Shown piece by piece: positions 38,661 to 47,075 of a stretch of DNA of 64,000 nt. Position numbers and translations under genes: made by a program. The notes under the pieces are model-generated. The model was given only the letters and a program-made list of their open reading frames with translations, searched no databases and was not told where the DNA came from. This stretch comes from Eubacterium sp. (GTDB lineage: Bacteria > Bacillota > Clostridia > Oscillospirales > Acutalibacteraceae): the NCBI GenBank assembly GCA_017886765.1, contig JAGHJI010000062.1:97053-161052 (forward strand), given 5' to 3'. The number at the start of each line of letters is the position of its first letter. The first letter of the stretch is position 1.

Positions 38661-39394
38661 GCTGATTTTTGGGTGCACTTATCCACGCACGTACGAACAA
38701 ATACAAATTATTTATACCAAATTATATGAAATAAGTCAATACTTTTCTTAAAACTTTGAACAATCTGTTAATTGTATCAAAGTGAATGCAGCCGAAGTGA
38801 TGTTGGTTTTATGAGAAAAAACTACTTCTAAAAAATTAGTTTCGCCGTCTTTGTTTGTTCAGCGTGTAAGGATGCAGGGCTCCTGTAAAGCGAATATGGT
38901 TTACGTTTGAATTTTAGCTGTAAAGCACTATTCCTTAACGCTGAAAAATCGGTAAAAATTATATCGAAAAATGAAAAAATGGGATAAAATTTGTGAATAG
39001 ACAATTAACTTTTTGTGAAATATATCTAAAAAGAAAAACCTTTTTTGGACAATTTGCCAAAAATATTCTTTATTGTTAATGCTTATTGACTTTTTTTAGA
39101 AAATGTGGGATAATCAATTTGAGTTTATAGGCGATTTGCACCTATTTTGAAGCAACGTTATCTGTATTTTTGTTTGATATAGATAACCTTAATCTAATTC
39201 AGATTGCCTGATGGTCAGAGATTATGCTGCTGTAAGTGGCGCAGATGCCATTACATTATTAAATTCCTAAAATCTACTTGCTGGGGAGTTTAAAATGTAA
39301 TCTAAATTATTAGACTCTTATGTATTCACCACGTCTGCCGGAACGAATAAACTTCGGTCTGGCAGAACTAAATTAAAAGGAGGTAAAAAAATAC

Positions 39395-42300
39395 ATGAGA
39401 ACAAAAGCTAAAAAGTTTTCTCACAAACTGTTGGCCCTTTTTCTCGCTGTCATTATGGCTCTAACCTGTTTTACGGGCGTTATGAGTGCTTATGGCGCCT
39501 CCATTCAGGATTATCACGATGATAATATTGAGTATAATGATCTTGCGTGGAGCGTTCTTTCCGATGAGCAGGTAGCAACAGCGCTTCTTGACTACGCGGA
39601 TGAAATGCTTGCAGAATTCGGTCCTCAGATTGATTCTCTTGTCCAAGGCCTTCTTCCTACCAGCGGTATGTTTTACTATGACGCTAGTGCAAGGACTATT
39701 GAAGTAAATGTTATAGGACTTATTACGGCAAGCGTTAAAGTATATACGCACAGCGTGGATGAACTCCTGGAAACCTTGGAAAGCGTACAAGATGTGCTTG
39801 ACGAGTTTGGCGGGCTTTTCGGAGATGCCGGAAATATCAATCTTTCTGCGACAGATGGCATGAGAAGATCAAATACATCCTCTTGTGACATTGTTAGAGC
39901 TGTTTTTGGATTACTCCAGAAAAATTCTGCCGACTATAATGGCAGTGATGTCATCGGTGAGTTCCTTCGCGGAGGTTTTGATTTAGGTACGGTTGGAAGC
40001 TTTGTAAACGTTGACATTTATGGCTCTATCGGAGACGCTCTCGGGGCTGATGACGGATATGAGTCAAACTTTGTATACAATATCGTTCAAGCTCTTCTCT
40101 TTAACTATACTAATTGGTTTACTGCCGATGAGATTGCCGCATATAAGAGCAATCCGCAGTCATTTGTATTTGACGAAGTACTGCTTGAAAAATTGAGCAG
40201 CGAGCTCCTTTCCAAGATAAGCGTTCTTGTTACATACAATGACGGAACCTCATCCGCAACGAGAAAGGCAGTTATTGACAAGGAGATGGAGTCGGGCAAG
40301 ACTTATTCTGAAGCTGCCATTGCGCACGGATATGACCCGAATCTTGTTTATTCATCAGAAGAGGCTTATGCCGGCAATGTACTTCTTTTCTCATATGGCT
40401 ATGACCAAGAGACCAATGAGCCTAACGGCATTGAGCTTACATCCTCAGACACATTATTCTCTTTCGCTTATAAAGCGTTAAAGATAGCTTGGCAGACCGT
40501 TCTTTCTGATACTATCAAGCTTGTTCATGTCAATTATGATGTTGACCGCAATCACGGTTCAAACTTTGACAATGCATACTATTATTGGGCAGAAGAGAAC
40601 ATTGCAGGCGGATGGGATGTAACCAATCCGGAAACAATGTATTCCGCCACCAATGTAGAGGCGTGGGCAAACGCTGTTTACGCGGAGTATGAGGCTGAGT
40701 CCGCTGAGGAATTCCTCGGTTGGGTTAAGGACAATCTTGTTCATGACCGTACAATAGCTGAAGACGCTACCGGAAGCTGGGATGACATCGATTCCACAAC
40801 GCTGTTCAACAAACTTAGATACAGCCCGCTTGCTGATTACTACTTTGATATGCAGACAGGTTCTGTTAATCTGTATTTTGAACAGCTTGGCACACCGAAT
40901 CTTGATAGCTTCTTTGAGAATGATTATGATGATTATTTTTCTCTTGTAGCGGGTCTGAATGATTGTCTTATTGCTGCGGTAAATGACATATTTGTTGTTA
41001 GCGACAATATTTATGTTGATGCGCCCGGCGATACGGCTCGTCCGACCATGACAACAACAGGCAACTTCACTACAATTGATGACTCGGCAATCCAAACCAT
41101 TACAAACACGCTTGTAAACAACACGCTTAAAATGGTTCAGTACGTAGCGGATACGACAGATAAGAACATTCTGAACGGGTTCTATATCAACAATGGTGAA
41201 GATGCTCAGCTTTCCGAAGAAAATCTTGAAAGCGCCATGATTCCGTTCCTGATTGCATGTATCGGTAATGTAAATCTTGGCTCTGGCAGACTTGATCAGA
41301 TTATACACCCGGCAGATTGGGATGCTTGTAACGATGCGGAAGCAGTTGCTTATGTATGTTTGAGAGAATATCTTTCATACATTCTGCCGTCCAAGGATTA
41401 CAGTACGCTTGTTTCAACAGATTCTGTCGGATTTATCAACGCTACTCTGGAGGGAACGCTCCTTCCGATGGCACGTGACGCCGTTACCTATGTAATGGAA
41501 GGCTATGTTCCTGTTACAGACACAAGCGGCAACAGATGGCAGGTTACAAACAGAGAAATTGGCGATACGAACACACTTCTTCAGCTGCTGAATTCTGTCA
41601 TTTGCTACTATGCTGACGATTACGATATGGCAATGAGCGACGACAGAGCCATGGGCGTTGCGTCACTTCTTGGCGTATGTGACAATAATGGTGAAAGCCA
41701 GATTAACACAGGCAATGATATTTGGACCAATATCGACCTTGTAGCAAATCATCTTCTTCCTGTAGCAGGTACGCTTCAGGGTACAGGATATGGTCAGTTC
41801 AGTTCAGAAGACCTTATCTGGAACGATATCGTTCTGGGCGTTCTTGAAATCGGTGATATTGACGAAGCAACAGGCTTTGGAGGAGTTAAGACATTCATAT
41901 ATCGTCTGCTTTCAATCATCTCCTCAGATCCGATTCAGAATACCAGCGTAATTAATACTGTATATGACTTGGTTAAGGATCTGCTTAACGCTATCTTTGG
42001 ACCTCGTTACAGCGGACAGACATATGTTCCGATTCCGGACAGAACTTCTGCACATCCGTTTGATGATGTTTTACAGGTAGGAACCCTTGCCGGAACCAAT
42101 GGTGATAACGTTGGAATCCTCCAAAAGCTGATTTGCAATGTAGCTGAATTTTCAGGATACGGAACCAGCGGTGTTGCCACTTATCCGGATTCTATTCTCA
42201 GGGGTCTTATGTTTGCCCTTCAGGCTGTAAACAGCTTCATTCCTGAGGCTATCAGCAACATTTCCGAGCATGAGCTTGAAATGGCAAGCGCTGAAATTGC

Positions 42301-45300
42301 TGATCCATTCATTCTGAATTGCCAGAGCGGACAGAGTTATTCTTCTTCAGTTGTTGTAACAAACAATGTAACCGGACTGAATAACGCTTATGTTGACGGT
42401 ATGAACGGCGGAGCTGTTGAACAGCTTTCACGTTACTATATTACCTTGACAGACGCTCAGATTACTACGGAAGGCGGCGGCTCTGCAACGATTTCGCAGC
42501 CTGGTTGGGATTATCTTGCTCCCGGCGAGTCAGCTACTCTCACCACAAGCTCTCAGTATCTTCCTTCGGGTTCTGATGAGAGTACAACTTATGAGATCGT
42601 TGTTACATATGATATTACTGATGAAAACGGCGATGTTATTTACAGCGACCTCACAACAAGATGCTATCAGTATCTGACCGGCACGCTTTCTTGGGAATCC
42701 ATCGTTTATCCGGCAGACAGAATATACGATGACGGCGTTACCAGAATGCTTCCGACCCAGCTGGAAAGCAGCAGCGCTAATAGAACGCTGGAGCGTAACG
42801 GCTACCGCGCGTTCACAAGCGACACCTTCGCCGCTGGAAATATTCTCCTTGCTGGTTATCCGGAATATGTTGTGCTTTCCACAACGAACCTGGATGCTGT
42901 CAACAACTACGGAATCAGAGTTGTAAATACCAGTAATTCATGGGTTGGTAATGACAGATCGGTTGACGGTATGTACTACTATGACGAGGCTACTGTATGG
43001 GACGACAGGACGCAGCAAAACGTAACAGTCAATAGCTCAAACGCTATACCTGTGTTTGATCCTGAAACCGGTGACCTTATCAAGAAAGAGTATTATGACT
43101 ATTCGCTGGACGGCGGCGTAAGCTGGAACAGAGGATCCGGCAATGCCGGTTACACCGAAGAGCAGATTACTTCAACATATAACGGTCTTTCCGATGAGCA
43201 GAAAGCCAATTTTGAAACCAGAGATCACGTTGCGTACACGCTGCAAGAGGCGATAAGCGAGGGCATCATTAAGGCCTACCATCAGGAAGGCGGCGTTTAT
43301 GAGCACGTATATCTGAGTACTGATGGCGACCTGAAATACGATACCACGCTGGGCCAGATTTCCATGAGGGGTCCTGCGGACGGATTCTATGTCAACTTCG
43401 GCAAAGTAACGGTTAATAAAGGTCAGTCGATTTACCATAGCTTCTGCAGATACGATGGTGAGACGGAAGTTCAGCCAGGCGAATATTCTGTAAACATGTG
43501 CCTGTATAACAGTACTGAGTCAGGCTATGTTGATTTCACACTTGTTGTCGGCGATGACTCCGGTACTGCTGATCTGACAACGCAGTACAACGAGCTTTCA
43601 GATCTGTTTGCAAGGTATAGGGAATCTGATTTTACAAATCCGGACGTTTATGATACAGTAAGCGACGCGCTGGTCAATGCTCTTGCCGCGCAGTCAACTG
43701 TACTTACTCCGACAACTGCTATCAATATGTCTGACCAGACGGTTCTGACAGCGACAACAGCTGTTGTTGCCACAGAATACGGTGACAGAGCGTATGTTCC
43801 GTTCACAAGTACGGACGGCGGTGTAACAGATCTGCCTTACACTCTGCCTGCCGATGTAAAGGCGGACGCATATCTCGGCGGTTCTACTGAAGACGGTGTA
43901 ACCTACGGCGGTGTCGACGGCGTTTACTATTTCGACGCTGCGTGCACAATGCCAATCTATTCAAATGTAGCTCTGACATCGGCTAACGTAACAAACGGCA
44001 AGGATCCTGCCGGTGTTGCAGTCATTGAGGGCACAGGAGAAGACGCAGGCAAATACTGGCTCAGAAACGAACCCCTTTATGAAACAGAGTGGAACACGGA
44101 TTCCTTCCCGATTCCGTGGGCTGAGCCGACAGACGTTCAGGCGACCAATGATGACGGCGCGCTGCTTTATGAGCAGGTTCAGTATGTATACCGCGACGCC
44201 AATTCAGACAAAGTCAACTCTGACAGAGATTGGGTAGCTAAGTTCCCTGAGACATCCTATGCGCGTATCAAGATGGAGAGCGGAAGCTCAGTAGATACTC
44301 GTGGTACGATCTCACAGGCAAGCGATTATATCAGCTATGCTACGGATATGATTTACGATTCTGTTAATACCTCAATCGCGCAGGATCTGTTTGAAGATAT
44401 TTCCCTTGTAAGGAATAACATGAACAACAACAATTTCGATGTTGTAACTTATAATGAGATGGTCAACTTCGCAAAACGTGCTGAGGCCGACTATACTCTT
44501 GCTATTACTTATAATGCGGAAGAACCCGTTATTGACGAGGAGACTGGTCAGGAAACAGATGAAACCGAAATTGTATCTCATACTGACCGTGTTCCGTTTA
44601 GCAGTTATAACGGTTATGTAAAAAATGAAAATATCACAATTACCAATATAGCGGTTGAATCAACGATTTCTTCCGTTCAGGTAGAAGAGTATGTAAGACT
44701 CTTTAACTTCTATATGAGCAAGGTCGTTGAGCGTGGTTACCAGGGTGACCAGCTTGAGGCTGAGATTCTCTGTGCATCAGGCAACACTTATGCCAACCTG
44801 ACTGCAACACCTGCTACTTATGATGAGGACGGCACACTTCTTACACCTGCTGTTGTAACTAAGGGTGCTTCCGCTGTTGATCCTAAGTTCGGCGCTTGGT
44901 CAGCTGAAGGAACTCTCGTAAATGAGGGTGAGACAGTTTACTCCGCTGAAACATGGGATGCTTATGTAACAGCTCTTGCTGACGCTGTAGCTCTTGCGCA
45001 GCTTGGCAACGGCTCATATGCGCATAAGACAGCGAATTACTATAACGCTGCCGCGAGCGATTATGACGCTCAGATTTCAGACTGCTACTACACAGATACA
45101 GCCCTTCAGGCAGCAGAGATTGCTCTTGAGGAAGATATTGCTGAGCCGACAGGCGTTGCAGTAACAGGTTCACTTGAAATTGCAAGCAACTCAACAGGCG
45201 CTTCAACCGGTCTTCCGGTATATGGCGAGTACACAGTTTCACTGTATGCTGACGCTGACAGAAGCCAGCTTGTTCAGGAAGTAACATCTGTTTATGACGC

Positions 45301-45640
45301 AGAGACCGAGACCAACACGTTTGCGCTTACTGATCTGGATGCAGGTACTTACTATGCATCAATCACATCAACATATTCGATCCCGCTTAATAACATAACC
45401 GTTATTGTCGGCGATCAGGATATTGATGCCGGTGCGATCACGGTTGTACCTTGCGATCTTACAACAGACGGTTCGGTAACCGCTGATGACGCTAAAATCG
45501 TTTATAGTTTGGCTGCTGCGAGCGGCGAGTTAACTCCTTACGCTGACTTTACAGGTGAGGGAGCTGTAACCGCCGATGACGCTAAGGTTGTTTATACCTT
45601 TGCCGCCGGCTATACCTTGCCAGCAGTTACAATCCAGTAA
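39395..45640 (+). CDS. Large (2081 aa) secreted protein with C-terminal Ig-like plus dockerin-like dyad
   Basis: Signal peptide MRTKAKKFSHKLLALFLAVIMALTCFTGVMSAYGA; C-term CDLTTDGSVTADDAKIVYSLAAASGELTPYADFTGEGAVTADDAKVVYTFAAG; RBS AAAGGAGG. Confidence 0.9.
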   Translation: MRTKAKKFSHKLLALFLAVIMALTCFTGVMSAYGASIQDYHDDNIEYNDLAWSVLSDEQVATALLDYADEMLAEFGPQIDSLVQGLLPTSGMFYYDASARTIEVNVIGLITASVKVYTHSVDELLETLESVQDVLDEFGGLFGDAGNINLSATDGMRRSNTSSCDIVRAVFGLLQKNSADYNGSDVIGEFLRGGFDLGTVGSFVNVDIYGSIGDALGADDGYESNFVYNIVQALLFNYTNWFTADEIAAYKSNPQSFVFDEVLLEKLSSELLSKISVLVTYNDGTSSATRKAVIDKEMESGKTYSEAAIAHGYDPNLVYSSEEAYAGNVLLFSYGYDQETNEPNGIELTSSDTLFSFAYKALKIAWQTVLSDTIKLVHVNYDVDRNHGSNFDNAYYYWAEENIAGGWDVTNPETMYSATNVEAWANAVYAEYEAESAEEFLGWVKDNLVHDRTIAEDATGSWDDIDSTTLFNKLRYSPLADYYFDMQTGSVNLYFEQLGTPNLDSFFENDYDDYFSLVAGLNDCLIAAVNDIFVVSDNIYVDAPGDTARPTMTTTGNFTTIDDSAIQTITNTLVNNTLKMVQYVADTTDKNILNGFYINNGEDAQLSEENLESAMIPFLIACIGNVNLGSGRLDQIIHPADWDACNDAEAVAYVCLREYLSYILPSKDYSTLVSTDSVGFINATLEGTLLPMARDAVTYVMEGYVPVTDTSGNRWQVTNREIGDTNTLLQLLNSVICYYADDYDMAMSDDRAMGVASLLGVCDNNGESQINTGNDIWTNIDLVANHLLPVAGTLQGTGYGQFSSEDLIWNDIVLGVLEIGDIDEATGFGGVKTFIYRLLSIISSDPIQNTSVINTVYDLVKDLLNAIFGPRYSGQTYVPIPDRTSAHPFDDVLQVGTLAGTNGDNVGILQKLICNVAEFSGYGTSGVATYPDSILRGLMFALQAVNSFIPEAISNISEHELEMASAEIADPFILNCQSGQSYSSSVVVTNNVTGLNNAYVDGMNGGAVEQLSRYYITLTDAQITTEGGGSATISQPGWDYLAPGESATLTTSSQYLPSGSDESTTYEIVVTYDITDENGDVIYSDLTTRCYQYLTGTLSWESIVYPADRIYDDGVTRMLPTQLESSSANRTLERNGYRAFTSDTFAAGNILLAGYPEYVVLSTTNLDAVNNYGIRVVNTSNSWVGNDRSVDGMYYYDEATVWDDRTQQNVTVNSSNAIPVFDPETGDLIKKEYYDYSLDGGVSWNRGSGNAGYTEEQITSTYNGLSDEQKANFETRDHVAYTLQEAISEGIIKAYHQEGGVYEHVYLSTDGDLKYDTTLGQISMRGPADGFYVNFGKVTVNKGQSIYHSFCRYDGETEVQPGEYSVNMCLYNSTESGYVDFTLVVGDDSGTADLTTQYNELSDLFARYRESDFTNPDVYDTVSDALVNALAAQSTVLTPTTAINMSDQTVLTATTAVVATEYGDRAYVPFTSTDGGVTDLPYTLPADVKADAYLGGSTEDGVTYGGVDGVYYFDAACTMPIYSNVALTSANVTNGKDPAGVAVIEGTGEDAGKYWLRNEPLYETEWNTDSFPIPWAEPTDVQATNDDGALLYEQVQYVYRDANSDKVNSDRDWVAKFPETSYARIKMESGSSVDTRGTISQASDYISYATDMIYDSVNTSIAQDLFEDISLVRNNMNNNNFDVVTYNEMVNFAKRAEADYTLAITYNAEEPVIDEETGQETDETEIVSHTDRVPFSSYNGYVKNENITITNIAVESTISSVQVEEYVRLFNFYMSKVVERGYQGDQLEAEILCASGNTYANLTATPATYDEDGTLLTPAVVTKGASAVDPKFGAWSAEGTLVNEGETVYSAETWDAYVTALADAVALAQLGNGSYAHKTANYYNAAASDYDAQISDCYYTDTALQAAEIALEEDIAEPTGVAVTGSLEIASNSTGASTGLPVYGEYTVSLYADADRSQLVQEVTSVYDAETETNTFALTDLDAGTYYASITSTYSIPLNNITVIVGDQDIDAGAITVVPCDLTTDGSVTADDAKIVYSLAAASGELTPYADFTGEGAVTADDAKVVYTFAAGYTLPAVTIQ

Positions 45641-45840
45641 TTACATTACTATCACTTTACCTGAGTGCTGAGCCCTTTTTGGGCTCGGCGCTTGGGCGAC
45701 TTTCAGAGTGGATATAAATGATTGCGCGTCACTGAAATTTACAGGTGCTTATTAAAGAAGAATAATAGAATGCTCTGAATTTTAAAACGCAGAGTCATTT
45801 TTATCATATTATTTCTTCCCTTATTCTCAGGGGAGTAAAA

Positions 45841-45862
45841 ATTATAATTAATTAATTATAAT
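45841..45862. repeat. 22-bp perfect AT palindrome
   Basis: ATTATAATTAATTAATTATAAT in the intergenic region before the 371-aa gene. Confidence 0.6.
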
Positions 45863-45934
45863 TGGCAGTACGTGTAGTGCTGTTAAAAGCTGTTAAAAAA
45901 TGAAAATTGGAGAATTCATTAAGGAGGCTGACAA

Positions 45935-47050
45935 ATGAAAGCCAAATTTAAATTTGGCGGCAGTGTTTTGGCTGCGTTTATGGCTTTTCTTGCCGCAATG
46001 ATGTGTTTCATCAGTCTTCCGCTTGTTTCAAATGCTGAAACCGGCACCCTTGGTACTGAATCTCCGGAAATATACTGCACATATGCGCAGGACGGTGTGG
46101 CCGTAGACGGAAACGAGCTGACCGCCGGAACATATGATGTCAGTTTTGTTGTTTCAGGCGTTAAGAGCCTGTCTGTCGTACAGATAACGGCAGCCTATGA
46201 TGAAAGTAAGGTCACTGTCGCTTCTGCTCCGTCTTATTCAATATCTGACGATGAGAATATGGCTATGGACAGTATAGGTTACGTATTGTCCGGCGGCAAT
46301 ATCGTTTTCGGTTTTGTATCTGAAAATGATGATTGTTCTGCCATTTCTGAGAAGAAACAGATTATTGTGACCCTTTCCGTAACTTTTGCGGAGGATTGTG
46401 ACGCCGCTGATTATATCACGGTATCAACAAATCCGAATCTGACATTTTTACAGGTCGATTACGGCGACGGCTACAGTGACGAATACGCATTGGTCGATAG
46501 CTATGACGACTATGATGGTGTGCTTTACCTGATGACTTGCGATGTTACACCGGATTTCGGGTATAACATAACTGGGGAAATTGTTATTATGATCAACCAG
46601 AATGATGTAACAAACGGCACGCCCGCATACGGTACTTATACGGTGGACGTATATGCCGATGCTGACAGAACAGATTTGGTTACTTCCGTAACCACTGTTT
46701 CTGAAACAAATGAAAATAATGAAACGAAAAATATGTTCAATATCAAAGGATTGTTAAACGGCAGGTATTATGCCACGATTTCCTCGGAATATGCGATTCC
46801 GCGCAATGTGGAGATCGTTGTTTCCGGCTCGGATATAGATGCTGGCATGATTCCTATGATATGCTGTGAATTCAGTAAAGATGGGTCTGTAACAGCCGAT
46901 GACGCCAAGATTATTTATAGATCGGCGGCCGGCGGCGAACTTTCGGAATACTGCGAATTGACCGGAGACGGTTATGTAACAGCAGACGACGCTAAGATCT
47001 TATATGTATTTGCGGCAGATTCCAGTTACAATGCTTTAATCATTGAATAA
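45935..47050 (+). CDS. Secreted protein with cohesin-like N-terminal domain and Ig-like/dockerin-like C-terminus
   Basis: Signal peptide; TAGTYDVSFVVSGVKSLSVVQITAAYDESKV...IIVTLSVTFAEDC; C-term SKDGSVTADDAKIIYRSAAGGELSEYCELTGDGYVTADDAKILYVFAA. Confidence 0.75.
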   Translation: MKAKFKFGGSVLAAFMAFLAAMMCFISLPLVSNAETGTLGTESPEIYCTYAQDGVAVDGNELTAGTYDVSFVVSGVKSLSVVQITAAYDESKVTVASAPSYSISDDENMAMDSIGYVLSGGNIVFGFVSENDDCSAISEKKQIIVTLSVTFAEDCDAADYITVSTNPNLTFLQVDYGDGYSDEYALVDSYDDYDGVLYLMTCDVTPDFGYNITGEIVIMINQNDVTNGTPAYGTYTVDVYADADRTDLVTSVTTVSETNENNETKNMFNIKGLLNGRYYATISSEYAIPRNVEIVVSGSDIDAGMIPMICCEFSKDGSVTADDAKIIYRSAAGGELSEYCELTGDGYVTADDAKILYVFAADSSYNALIIE

Positions 47051-47075
47051 TATTATTATGAAAGGTATACCTTAT

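Noticed and set aside
39121-39394. Known riboswitch (c-di-GMP, TPP, cobalamin, THF) upstream of the 2081-aa gene
   Set aside because: No consensus core of these classes could be matched by eye; only generic hairpins remain.
40559-41308. 249-aa ORF on the minus strand
   Set aside because: Lies fully inside the 2081-aa secreted protein gene on the opposite strand; low-complexity Ile/Cys-rich translation, no RBS support.
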